A stretch of DNA of 64,000 nt from Chitinophaga fulva (GTDB taxonomy: Bacteria; Bacteroidota; Bacteroidia; Chitinophagales; Chitinophagaceae), in NCBI RefSeq assembly GCF_012927205.1, contig NZ_JABBGC010000002.1, forward strand, positions 744,001 to 808,000. The letters run 5' to 3'. Positions 22,837 to 30,955 of this stretch are shown here, piece after piece. The position numbers and the translations under genes were made by a program. Below the pieces are notes generated by a model that saw nothing but the letters and a program-made list of their open reading frames with translations, searched no databases and was not told the origin of the DNA. The stretch's first letter is position 1; the number at the start of each line of letters is the position of its first letter.

Positions 22837-24408
22837 TCATTTGTCGGGAATAGTTGCGGGCATATCGCAACCACAGTCCATGCCGACGGGTTTTAACGCC
22901 TGTAACAGCCGAAGCATAGCGTCTATCCGTTTTGTATCAGGGTTACCTTCAATCAGCTTTGCAGCCTGCTTACGCAATAAAGAGTCATTCCGGCTTACAT
23001 CCACAACATTCAAACTCTCCTCATCAGGAATTTGCACAAGTTTCATCCCCAGGGTTTTGAGCCACTTGTTAAACACATCTCGCTTGCTGACTTCCGGGGT
23101 GATGATTAGCTGCTGTGCCAGCTGTATACTGAAACCTGTTTTTGCAAAGAGTGTTTTACCTCCTGTTTCTCCCATCGCTACGATCCAAGCCTGCCTGTTT
23201 AATGGCAGGCGTATCTCATCTCCATAATCGAAAGAATAAGTGTCGGCCTTTCCGTCCAGCGGCGCTCCCTCGACGGTTACCCGTAATTCGGGTATCACCA
23301 GGAACAGTTGAACATCCTTCCGGTGAGCACCTTTAACGGTAACGGTTAAACGCGTTTTTCCAACGCCGGGCATATTTTTCAGCAGCATGTCAAGGTTATG
23401 CCAACCAAATGCGCTGATGACCATGTCATAGTAAACAGGATTATAATAACCGGGGACATTACGGGCATCATCATCTCCGGGTGTTTGGTTATACAAAGGT
23501 ACATTTGATGGCGGCGTTCCCTTGAATAAAGTAGTATCCATTACCTGGTACAGCGCCTGATTTCTTTTAGCTAACAACGCTCCCCGGACCGCTAAATACT
23601 GCTGGCAGGTATCTCTTGCTTTCTGAACGCGGTAATAACCAGCCAGGTCTTTTTGTTTGCTTACCTGGTCTATATAAAGACAGATGCTTTCCAGATCATT
23701 GTCCGATAATGCCGGATACTTTGTCATGGCTGCCATGTTATAATCCACATATAAGCAACTGGCTTCAAGATCTCCACTGGCAATAACCGCTTCACTGTTG
23801 CGAATAAAAGCATACAGCCATTTCCAGTCGCGACGGGCAGTGACGTGCAACAAAGCCGGTCCTGTCAATCTCTTGTCGATACTATGGCAGCTATAACAAT
23901 TCTGCTCGAGTAGCATCCTCCCCTTGTCAAACTGGTCCTGTATTTTCTGCTGAGGAAGCGGTTCCGGGTTCGTCCAGTTGATGTTGCCCTCTTCATCTGT
24001 TGATCCGGTATAATGCATCATGCCTTCCTGCCAGAAAGGAGTGGGCACTTCCACGCGTATCGGCTGCAGTATCAGGGCTGTGGCGTTACCAGCAGGGCGG
24101 ATATTGATCATGCCGCCGCTACTGAGCAGTTGGTGATCGCTGACCGTTTGTATGCCGGAGGCCAGCATCTCTCCTACATCATATACTTCTGTTACTTCCA
24201 GCTGTACCTGATTGCCTTCTGCCCTGATGGCATTGGCCGGAATGTGGATGCGGGCGCCTTTGCCGGTAAGCAGGACCGTGTCCCGGTCAGTATTGACTGA
24301 AAAAAGCTCCGGCTGCGGTTTATCCGCATGCGGTATGCGTGGCTTGTCTGCCGTATTACAGGCATAGCAGCTCCATAGCAGGAGCATGGAAAGGAATAGT
24401 TTGGACAT
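22837..24408 (-). CDS. Cytochrome c-domain lipoprotein
   Basis: 523 residues. Lipoprotein signal with Cys near residue 14-17 (LLLWSCYAC). Residues about 40-125 (TGKGARIHIPANAI, LLSSGGMINIRP) look like a ZU5-type beta domain found in other Bacteroidota lipoproteins. A heme c site CYSCH is at 171-175, with YNMAAM (224-228) offering the axial Met, followed by a helix typical of class I cytochrome c. The C-terminal half (about 300-520) is a further beta-rich region with no family I recognise, ending with a Cys-Gly-Cys segment. Likely periplasmic-facing or surface lipoprotein with an electron-transfer module; partner unknown. Confidence 0.72.
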   Translation of the reverse strand: MSKLFLSMLLLWSCYACNTADKPRIPHADKPQPELFSVNTDRDTVLLTGKGARIHIPANAIRAEGNQVQLEVTEVYDVGEMLASGIQTVSDHQLLSSGGMINIRPAGNATALILQPIRVEVPTPFWQEGMMHYTGSTDEEGNINWTNPEPLPQQKIQDQFDKGRMLLEQNCYSCHSIDKRLTGPALLHVTARRDWKWLYAFIRNSEAVIASGDLEASCLYVDYNMAAMTKYPALSDNDLESICLYIDQVSKQKDLAGYYRVQKARDTCQQYLAVRGALLAKRNQALYQVMDTTLFKGTPPSNVPLYNQTPGDDDARNVPGYYNPVYYDMVISAFGWHNLDMLLKNMPGVGKTRLTVTVKGAHRKDVQLFLVIPELRVTVEGAPLDGKADTYSFDYGDEIRLPLNRQAWIVAMGETGGKTLFAKTGFSIQLAQQLIITPEVSKRDVFNKWLKTLGMKLVQIPDEESLNVVDVSRNDSLLRKQAAKLIEGNPDTKRIDAMLRLLQALKPVGMDCGCDMPATIPDK

Positions 24409-24463
24409 AGGGTTAAGGATAAATGATGGTTAAAAATAACATATTCATCTCCAGAAAAAAATA

Positions 24464-24494
24464 TTTGGATTTAAATTGTACACAATTTAATTTT
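24464..24494 (+). promoter_or_regulatory. Promoter and palindromic operator of the ohr operon
   Basis: Perfect palindrome TTAAATTGT-AC-ACAATTTAA (24471-24490) lies between a TTTG (24464-24467) and a weak -7 (TTAATTTT, 24487-24494). It resembles the AATTGT/ACAATT half-sites known for OhrR. The OhrR-like MarR gene is third in the same operon. Confidence 0.6.
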
Positions 24495-24514
24495 ACACTA
24501 TTAAAATTCAGCTC

Positions 24515-24940
24515 ATGACGATTACAGAAACAATTTATACAGCGCAAGCAACCGCCACAGGCGGCAGGAACGGACGCGTCAGCACTTCTGACGGCGCACT
24601 GGACCTCGAAGTAAGGATGCCCACCTCCATGGGAGGCCATGGTGGCGCCTATACCAACCCGGAACAATTATTTGCCGCCGGTTATGCCGCCTGTTTTGAC
24701 AGTGCCCTCAATCTGGTGATCCGGACACAACGGGTACAGACCGGCACGACCAGTGTTACCGCAGAAGTTAGTCTGGGTAAGAACAATACAGGCGGTTACG
24801 GGTTATCTGTAAAGCTGAGGGTACACATTCCGGGAACAGACCAGCAGGTGGCCCGGGAACTGGTGGAAAAAGCGCACCAGGTATGTCCCTATTCGCTGGC
24901 TATCCAGGGAAATATTTCCGTTGACCTTGAAGTGATTTAA
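24515..24940 (+). CDS. ohr: Organic hydroperoxide resistance peroxidase (Ohr)
   Basis: 141 residues, the usual Ohr length. Reduces organic hydroperoxides with two active cysteines, seen in AAGYAACFDSAL (about C59) and HQVCPYSLAI (about C123); both are family-invariant. N-terminal ETIYTAQATATGGRNGRV is typical. First gene of an ohr-DJ-1-marR operon with gaps of 10 and 15 bp, downstream of a likely OhrR operator. Confidence 0.94.
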   Translation: MTITETIYTAQATATGGRNGRVSTSDGALDLEVRMPTSMGGHGGAYTNPEQLFAAGYAACFDSALNLVIRTQRVQTGTTSVTAEVSLGKNNTGGYGLSVKLRVHIPGTDQQVARELVEKAHQVCPYSLAIQGNISVDLEVI

Positions 24941-24950
24941 ACTGTTTCTT

Positions 24951-25628
24951 ATGAAAGTATTAATTGTGCTTACCTCCCATGATGAATTGGGTAACACCGG
25001 GCAAAAAACCGGCTTCTGGATAGAAGAATTTGCCGCGCCTTATTACGCACTGGCAGATGCGGGGGCGGAAGTCACCATCGCATCGCCGAAGGGCGGGCAG
25101 CCTCCTATTGATCCGAAAAGCGCGCTTCCTGATTTTCAGACGCCCGCTACGCAACGGTTTAATGACGACCAGGCATTGCAAAACAAACTGGCGCATACAG
25201 CCAAACTCAATGAGGTAGCAGCTGACGATTACGACGCGGTGTTTTATCCCGGTGGCCATGGGCCGTTGTGGGACCTTGCCAATGACCCGGTGTCTATAGC
25301 GCTGATAGAAACGTTTTACAAGCAGAACAAGCCCGTGGCCTTCGTTTGCCATGCGCCGGGCGTGTTAAAGAAAGTCAAAGCACCTAACGGCGAGCCGTTG
25401 GTGAAAGGCAAGGAAGTAACAGGGTTCAGCAATACGGAGGAAGACGCCGTGCAGCTGACGAAGATCGTGCCTTTCCTGGTGGAAGATGAATTGAAAAAGA
25501 ATGGTGGCATTTACAGCAAGGAAAAGGACTGGCATTCCTATGCCATCCGGGACGGCCTGTTGATCACCGGCCAGAACCCGGCGTCCTCCGAAGAAGTAGC
25601 CCGTATTTTACTGGAAACATTAGCGTAG
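24951..25628 (+). CDS. DJ-1/PfpI family protein (Hsp31-like class I glutamine amidotransferase fold)
   Basis: 225 residues. Nucleophile elbow AFVCHAPGVLK (Cys near 131) and the upstream acidic YDAVFYPGGHGPLWDL (Glu/Asp and GGHG) match Hsp31-like/YhbO-like DJ-1 proteins, which act as glyoxalase III, deglycase or chaperone. Context with Ohr and a MarR sensor points to electrophile or peroxide stress. Substrate not assignable. Confidence 0.88.
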   Translation: MKVLIVLTSHDELGNTGQKTGFWIEEFAAPYYALADAGAEVTIASPKGGQPPIDPKSALPDFQTPATQRFNDDQALQNKLAHTAKLNEVAADDYDAVFYPGGHGPLWDLANDPVSIALIETFYKQNKPVAFVCHAPGVLKKVKAPNGEPLVKGKEVTGFSNTEEDAVQLTKIVPFLVEDELKKNGGIYSKEKDWHSYAIRDGLLITGQNPASSEEVARILLETLA

Positions 25629-25643
25629 TTTTGTGTTGTTAAA

Positions 25644-26090
25644 TTGCGAACATTGAAACAGCTCAAATTCTCCAACCAACTTTGTTTTCCGATATACGCT
25701 TTATCGCGACTGATCACCTCCCATTATCAGCCATTCCTGGGTGAGCTGGACCTTACGTATCCACAATACCTGGTGATGTTGCTGCTATGGGAGCATCAGT
25801 CCATGAACGTAAAAACACTCGGAGAAACACTGATGCTGGATTCCGGTACGTTAACCCCGTTACTGAAACGACTGGAAGCCAAGAAGCTGATCAAGCGGGT
25901 ACGCAGCAAAGAAGATGAGCGTGTGGTCAATATCCAGCTGACCGCACAGGGCACTGCGCTGGAGCAGCAGGCTGCTGAAACGCCGCTCCGTTTGGCCGAC
26001 AGTCTGGGTATCACCGCAACCGAAGTACAAGAGATCAAAGATGCTATTACACCGTTGCTCTACCGGCTTAAGCCAGCACTGAAAGGGTAA
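25644..26090 (+). CDS. MarR-family regulator, OhrR-like
   Basis: 148 residues. Winged helix with KTLGETLMLDSGTLTPLLKRLE (about 54-75, recognition helix) and wing RSKEDERVV. The N-terminal NQLCFPIYALSR holds the conserved peroxide-sensing Cys of OhrR (C14). There is no ATG before residue 40: the start is TTG at 25644 (TTG at 25653 also possible), after an in-frame TAG at 25626. Predicted to bind the palindrome at 24471-24490 and repress its own operon. Confidence 0.88.
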   Translation: MRTLKQLKFSNQLCFPIYALSRLITSHYQPFLGELDLTYPQYLVMLLLWEHQSMNVKTLGETLMLDSGTLTPLLKRLEAKKLIKRVRSKEDERVVNIQLTAQGTALEQQAAETPLRLADSLGITATEVQEIKDAITPLLYRLKPALKG

Positions 26091-26156
26091 TCAGACCAAC
26101 ATTTCTTTCCCCAAAAACGTTCATCAACATTCTCTCCCCTCTCTCCAAAAAATGAT

Positions 26157-26186
26157 TATTTTAGTGTAAAATGCAATCGTTTGCAT
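26157..26186 (+). promoter_or_regulatory. LacI-type operator upstream of the GH28-like gene
   Basis: ATGCAATCGTTTGCAT (26171-26186) is a CG-centred palindrome with one asymmetric base pair, the form bound by LacI-family regulators. A -7-like TATTTTAG (26157-26164) is just upstream. The GH28-like ATG follows 13 bp later. No lacI-family gene lies in the window. Confidence 0.55.
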
Positions 26187-26198
26187 AAAACCACGACA

Positions 26199-27845
26199 AT
26201 GATGAACTACCCTACCGGTGAAGCTTCCGGCCTGACCCGCCGTGCCTGGCTTCAAAAGATTTCCATGCCTGCCCTGGCAGTTGCCGGGGCCACTGCTCTC
26301 CCATCCGTAGCCCTTGCTGCATCCGACGCCACAAAAGACCATCACGCCGGCATCCACGATGTAAGGCGGTACGGCGCCCGGGGTGATGGCAACGCCAATG
26401 ACACCAAGGCTATTCAACGGGCTATTGACGAATGCCATCAGCAACGGGGCGGCATTGTATTGGTGCCCGCAGGAGACTTCCTGTGTGGCACACTGGAACT
26501 TAAAAGCAATGTGACGCTGCACCTCGCCGTTGGCGGGCGTATCCTGGGAAGTCCCCGCCGGGAAGACTACCAGGCGCCGGCCAGCATACCGCCCGGTAAC
26601 GGCAATGTTGTCTTCATCTTTGCTGCCAATGCTGAAAATGTGCGTATTGAAGGCAGCGGCACCATCGACGGTGATGGCATTCATTTCAACAATGGCAAGG
26701 GAGACGGCACCGGTCCGGGCGGACAGAAAGGCGGTAATTTCGACCGGCCCCACCTCGTGGTTTTTTATCGTTGCCGCCATATCGGGGTACAGGATGCATT
26801 CTTCACCCGCAGTGCCTATCATTGCTTCCGTATTCTTGAGTGCCGGGAAGTGAACATCCGCGGTATTCGTATATACAATCGCGTTAACCGCAACAATGAC
26901 GGGTTTCACTTCAACAGCAGTCAACACGTCCACATCTCCGATTGTGATGTGGCCTGTCAGGATGATGGCTGCGCACTGTTTGGCAGCAACCAGTTTGTTA
27001 CCGTCACCAACTGCACGTTCAGCACGCGTTGGTCTATCTTCCGCTTTGGCAGCGGCGAAGCGAAAAACATCACCATATCCAACTGTATCATTTACGACAC
27101 ATACGGTTGCCCTGTTAAGATTGGCGCAGGCAAATCGAAAATAGAGAACCTCCTCTTCAGCAACATTGTGATGGAGAACGTCACCGGCCCTGTGGGCATA
27201 GGTTTTAATGCCGGCAACAATAGTGATACGTTTGTCCGCAATATTGCATTCAGTAACATCCGGGCATCGCTGGTCACTAAGCCGGTGAATCACCCGGATA
27301 TTCCCTTTGATGTAAAACCCTTTGAAGGAGAGCAGTACAGCTGTATCACCCTCAATGGCGTTGGCAACAGCTACCTGGAAAATATCAGTTTTACTGATGT
27401 GCAGGTAATCGCCGCCGGTGGAGGCACCGCTGCCATGGCAGCTAAGGAAGTACCTGCCGTTTCCGTTGAATATTTTGGGGTATGGGGCACCGCTCCTGCC
27501 GGCGCCGCAGCTTACGGATTGTACGCGCGGAATGTAAAGGGGCTCACGTTGCAAAATGTACGGCTAACCTACCGGGAAGCGGACCTGCGTCCTGCATTGG
27601 TATTGGACAATGTTTCCGATGCATCTGTTCAGGCGTTGAACATACAAGGGCATCCCGATGCTACCGCCCTGCGGTTCATCAACAGCCGGGATGTATTATT
27701 TACTGCCACCCGGTTGTTGTCTGCCGCCCATACATTTTTACAGGTAGAAGGAGATCAGAGTGCCAACATTATTATGGAAGGTGGTGATCATAGTAAAGCG
27801 CAACGGGTATTACAAGGTAATATACAGGCAGTGCAAATAAAATAA
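26199..27845 (+). CDS. Secreted GH28-like pectate lyase-superfamily beta-helix protein
   Basis: 548 residues. The N-terminus has a twin-arginine-like signal (SGLTRRAWLQKISMPALAV) ending about residue 42, so export may be through Tat. After it comes VRRYGARGDGNANDTKAIQRAI, the standard start of a GH28/pectate_lyase_3 beta-helix. The helix core has NNDGFHFNS and CQDDGCALFGS, matching the paired Asp-containing turns (N-x-D, D-D) of polygalacturonase-type enzymes. The substrate is probably a uronic-acid or rhamnose-containing glycan. Two ATGs in tandem (26199, 26202); an upstream TTG would start inside the operator. Confidence 0.82.
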   Translation: MMNYPTGEASGLTRRAWLQKISMPALAVAGATALPSVALAASDATKDHHAGIHDVRRYGARGDGNANDTKAIQRAIDECHQQRGGIVLVPAGDFLCGTLELKSNVTLHLAVGGRILGSPRREDYQAPASIPPGNGNVVFIFAANAENVRIEGSGTIDGDGIHFNNGKGDGTGPGGQKGGNFDRPHLVVFYRCRHIGVQDAFFTRSAYHCFRILECREVNIRGIRIYNRVNRNNDGFHFNSSQHVHISDCDVACQDDGCALFGSNQFVTVTNCTFSTRWSIFRFGSGEAKNITISNCIIYDTYGCPVKIGAGKSKIENLLFSNIVMENVTGPVGIGFNAGNNSDTFVRNIAFSNIRASLVTKPVNHPDIPFDVKPFEGEQYSCITLNGVGNSYLENISFTDVQVIAAGGGTAAMAAKEVPAVSVEYFGVWGTAPAGAAAYGLYARNVKGLTLQNVRLTYREADLRPALVLDNVSDASVQALNIQGHPDATALRFINSRDVLFTATRLLSAAHTFLQVEGDQSANIIMEGGDHSKAQRVLQGNIQAVQIK

Positions 27846-27945
27846 CATTGGGCACAGGCAGTTTTTTCATAATATTTTTACGTATTTTGTTGTTAATAAC
27901 AAGTACGTACATCCTATTTGTCCACCTAACGCTTCCAATGAACAG

Positions 27946-28719
27946 ATGCAACAGAAACAAGTTCCGTTGTCTGCTGCCGACGCTCAACTGCTGAAAGACC
28001 TGGAGATTATCCCGGGCACGTATGAAAAAACTGTCTGTAGCGGGCATCTGGTGAGATTGGAACTCGCCGAAAACCATACCCTTCGTTATTATTTTGAAGA
28101 TGGCCAGTTCGTACAGGCCTTCCCGTTGTTGTCCATGCATGGTACTGCTGTCTTACCGCAGTTGACGCAGGCAACCGGATTGATACACCAGCCGGTGCGG
28201 CTGGAAACGGTCCGCAGCGGGGAACGTACCTGGTTACTGCCTGACGTGTTGTATGAAGCACATCCTGAGGTATCACAGGAGCAACCGGTGCTGACTGCCG
28301 CCCGTTCTTCTTTGCTGAAAGACACCGGTCTTGTAGCGCTGGTTTTTGCCATTATTCTTTCCGTACTGTTTTATGTGATCGGTATGCCGGACCACTTCAG
28401 CACACCTGCAGTGCTGCTGGGATGGACACCGCCTGCCATCGTCGTGGGCGCCGGCTTGTGTTTTATGATCAGGAGATACCAGCATTATCTCAAAAGCATT
28501 ACACACAGGGCCATTATCCGGGGCATTGTAACCGAAAGGCTGCAGGGAGAGATTAACGGTCAGGCCTATACGTGGTACCGTATCGGTGCACAGGCATTTT
28601 ACAGCATACAGACTTTGCCTGCCGCACCCGGGCAATCGCTGCAGGTGACGATTGTTACCGCGAAAGACGGCTCCCGGTCATTCCGCTTCCATACACAACA
28701 AGATTCTGTGGCTATTTAA
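27946..28719 (+). CDS. Membrane protein of unknown function
   Basis: 257 residues. Cytosolic N-terminal domain of about 125 residues, two predicted membrane helices at about 128-148 (LVALVFAIILSVLFYVIG) and 157-176 (LLGWTPPAIVVGAGLCFMI), then a basic loop and a C-terminal beta-rich domain. I recognise no family. A short gap of 23 bp leads to the MarR gene on the same strand. Confidence 0.55.
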   Translation: MQQKQVPLSAADAQLLKDLEIIPGTYEKTVCSGHLVRLELAENHTLRYYFEDGQFVQAFPLLSMHGTAVLPQLTQATGLIHQPVRLETVRSGERTWLLPDVLYEAHPEVSQEQPVLTAARSSLLKDTGLVALVFAIILSVLFYVIGMPDHFSTPAVLLGWTPPAIVVGAGLCFMIRRYQHYLKSITHRAIIRGIVTERLQGEINGQAYTWYRIGAQAFYSIQTLPAAPGQSLQVTIVTAKDGSRSFRFHTQQDSVAI

Positions 28720-28742
28720 AAGCGACTGCTTATTTTCGCGGT

Positions 28743-29234
28743 ATGATTAATGCGATCGATCAATCCGGCATATTAGCTATTTCCACGCGCCTGCAACGCC
28801 TGGGCGAGCTGTTGCGCAAAGACGGCCAGCAAATCTACAAAGCCCATGGCATTGACTTTGAGCCTAAATGGTTTCCCGTGGTGTACAGTCTCCATGCCAA
28901 TGAAGTACTGAGCGTAGTGGAAATTGCGCATGAAATCGGCTACACCCACCCTTCCACCATCAGCCTGCTGAAAGAACTGGAAGCCCAAAAACTGGTGCGC
29001 TCCCGGAAAGATAAGACCGACACGCGTAAACGCCTGATCAGCCTCACCGAAAAAGGCCAGCAGCTGGTGACAGAAATGAAACCTGTCTGGGAGCTGATCA
29101 CAGCTGCCCTCACCGATCTGACCAATACCTCCAATAATATTATGCATGCCATCAATGAAGTAGAAGCCCGTTTCCGGGAGAAAAGCTTTTTTGAACGGGC
29201 GGAGGAAATTCATCGTCATCAGTCCCAGGGCTGA
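28743..29234 (+). CDS. MarR-family transcriptional regulator
   Basis: 163 residues. Winged helix: VVEIAHEIGYTHPSTISLLKELE and wing RKDKTDTRKRLISLTEKG. The start is ATG at 28743; an upstream in-frame ATG would add residues overlapping the previous gene. The last codons read HQSQG then TGA, and the final CAG-GGC-TGA belongs to a dispersed hairpin repeat beginning at 29224, so the C-terminus was set by the repeat. Likely binds the palindrome at 29383-29400 before the GNAT gene (inference). Confidence 0.85.
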   Translation: MINAIDQSGILAISTRLQRLGELLRKDGQQIYKAHGIDFEPKWFPVVYSLHANEVLSVVEIAHEIGYTHPSTISLLKELEAQKLVRSRKDKTDTRKRLISLTEKGQQLVTEMKPVWELITAALTDLTNTSNNIMHAINEVEARFREKSFFERAEEIHRHQSQG

Positions 29235-29243
29235 AGCCCTGGG
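29224..29243. repeat. Dispersed hairpin repeat, solitary copy 3
   Basis: CCCAGGGCTGAAGCCCTGGG plus the flanking GGCTACGATTTGTTTAGGG, the same left-end sequence as copies 1 and 2. Straddles the stop codon of the MarR gene. No right end is seen within 200 bp. Confidence 0.8.
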
Positions 29244-29382
29244 CTACGATTTGTTTAGGGAACACGTTCCTTCGGCTTTTATATTAAATGACGCCCCTTT
29301 GTTGTTTCCTCCCGGCCTTCATTGCCATCTCTTATTCAGGTTTAAACCCTATACCACACCCTTTCCGTAATTTTTTTCAATT

Positions 29383-29406
29383 TATGTAGTCAACTACATA
29401 TCTTTG
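29383..29406 (+). promoter_or_regulatory. Palindromic operator and -7 element before the GNAT gene
   Basis: TATGTAGT-CA-ACTACATA (29383-29400) has perfect 8-bp arms and abuts TATCTTTG (29399-29406), an exact -7 match. The acetyltransferase ATG is 15 bp further. A MarR-type repressor is encoded just upstream. Confidence 0.65.
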
Positions 29407-29421
29407 TAAAAAAGTAATCAC

Positions 29422-29907
29422 ATGGCAATTACCTATAGACCAATTGGCAATGATTATTCCGAAGAGGTAATCAATCTGATCCTGCCGATACAGCAGGAGG
29501 AATTTAATGTACAAATAGACCTGTCACAGCAGCAGGACCTGCTGGACATCGAGCAGTACTACCATCAGAACGGTGGTGGCTTCTGGGGTGCATTTGACGG
29601 CGACAGGCTGGTGGGCACTATTGCGCTTGTTGCTTATGCGGCCGATGGAGGCGCGCTCCGCAAAATGTTTGTCCGCAAGGAATACCGGGGGAAGGAATAC
29701 GGCATCGCCACCGCGTTGCTGGACACGTTGCTTGGGTACGCCGCTACCCGCGGCATCCGGGACATTTACCTTGGCACAGTGAATTTCCTTCACGCCGCCC
29801 GCCGCTTTTATGAGAAAAAAGGATTTGACCAGGTAGCGGTTGATCAGTTGCCCAACGCTTTCCCGAGGATGATGGTAGACGATGTGTTTTACCATTACCA
29901 CAGTTAG
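29422..29907 (+). CDS. GNAT family N-acetyltransferase
   Basis: 161 residues. Acetyl-CoA binding motif KMFVRKEYRGKEYGIATALLD (about 89-108, with R/Q-x-x-G-x-A form) and downstream strand GIRDIYLGTVNFLHAARRFYEKKGF typical of GNAT motif B. Substrate unknown. Preceded by a MarR-type palindrome and promoter. Confidence 0.9.
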   Translation: MAITYRPIGNDYSEEVINLILPIQQEEFNVQIDLSQQQDLLDIEQYYHQNGGGFWGAFDGDRLVGTIALVAYAADGGALRKMFVRKEYRGKEYGIATALLDTLLGYAATRGIRDIYLGTVNFLHAARRFYEKKGFDQVAVDQLPNAFPRMMVDDVFYHYHS

Positions 29908-29914
29908 TTTTTTC

Positions 29915-29952
29915 AGCAGCAGACAGAGGAGCCATTGCCTTTGTCTGCTGCT
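29915..29952 (+). terminator. Terminator hairpin after the GNAT gene
   Basis: AGCAGCAGACA (29915-29925) pairs with TGTCTGCTGCT (29942-29952), followed by TCTTTCC. Eight bases past the stop. Confidence 0.7.
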
Positions 29953-30159
29953 TCTTTCCGGCAAATAGCGGAAAAAAATCCACAAACGTATAATGTTGCC
30001 CGTTACCCCCTCTCCCTGCTCCACTGCCCGTTTCCACCCATTTATGACGCTATGGGCCTGAAAATATGTGTATTAAGTTGTGGCCGGAATAACAAAAAAG
30101 ACCGTTTTTTGTAATATTATTGGGCTCAGATTTAGTTTCATGTAGTTAAAAATCGGCAA

Positions 30160-30954
30160 ATGGATTCCAGCAACGGACAACCAGAAAAACCAGTCATATC
30201 ACCCGGAGTTGATCGCTTTTTCATCAACGTACATACCACCTTTCTTTTCGTAGCCCGGTTCTTTCGGGAACTATTCAGGTTCCCCTTTGAAACCCGGGAA
30301 TTTATACGGCAATGTTATATGGTTGGTTATAAATCACTGGCGCTCATTAGCTTAACAGGATTTATCACCGGATTGGTGTTCACCAAACAATCAAGGCCAT
30401 CCTTGTCAGAATTTGGCGCCACCTCCTGGCTTCCTTCACTGATAGCGATAGCCGTGATAAGGGCGCTGGCACCGCTGGTGACCGCACTGATATGCGCCGG
30501 CAAGGTTGGTTCCAGTATTGGTGCTGAATTAGGGTCCATGCGTGTAACGGAACAGATTGATGCCATGGAGGTATCCGCCATCAATCCGTTCAAATACCTG
30601 GTGGTGACACGCGTACTGGCTACCACCGTATGTTTGCCGATCCTCATGGCCTACACCGCTTTGGTAGGTCTTTTAGGTTCTTATCTTGATGTGCATGTAA
30701 ACGAACAGACCAGCATCACCTTCTTTTTTCTGAAGGCTTTCAGTGACATCACCTTCCTCGACCTGTTCGCCTCCACCTTTAAAGCCATGGCATATGGTTT
30801 TACGATTGGCATCGTTAGCTGTTACCAGGGATACAATGCCTCTCAGGGTACACAGGGCGTAGGTAAAGCCGCTAATATCTCGGTGGTGATTTCCATGTTC
30901 CTGATATTTATAGAAGAAGTAATCATTGTTCAGGTAGTAAATTCAATCAGGTAG
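30160..30954 (+). CDS. mlaE: MlaE-type ABC transporter permease
   Basis: 264 residues. Five or six predicted membrane helices. Contains the MlaE domain core (LISLTGFITGLVFTKQ, LGSMRVTEQIDAMEVSAINP, KAMAYGFTIGIVSCYQGYNA). With the next two genes it forms an MCE/Mla phospholipid transport system that moves lipids between the inner and outer membrane. The 252-bp gap before it (29908-30159) holds only the GNAT terminator and AT-rich DNA. Confidence 0.93.
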   Translation: MDSSNGQPEKPVISPGVDRFFINVHTTFLFVARFFRELFRFPFETREFIRQCYMVGYKSLALISLTGFITGLVFTKQSRPSLSEFGATSWLPSLIAIAVIRALAPLVTALICAGKVGSSIGAELGSMRVTEQIDAMEVSAINPFKYLVVTRVLATTVCLPILMAYTALVGLLGSYLDVHVNEQTSITFFFLKAFSDITFLDLFASTFKAMAYGFTIGIVSCYQGYNASQGTQGVGKAANISVVISMFLIFIEEVIIVQVVNSIR

Positions 30955-30955
30955 G

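Noticed and set aside
26124..27554. 476-codon minus-strand frame opposite the GH28-like gene
   Set aside because: The plus-strand beta-helix enzyme is well supported; the other frame is a by-product of GC-rich third positions.
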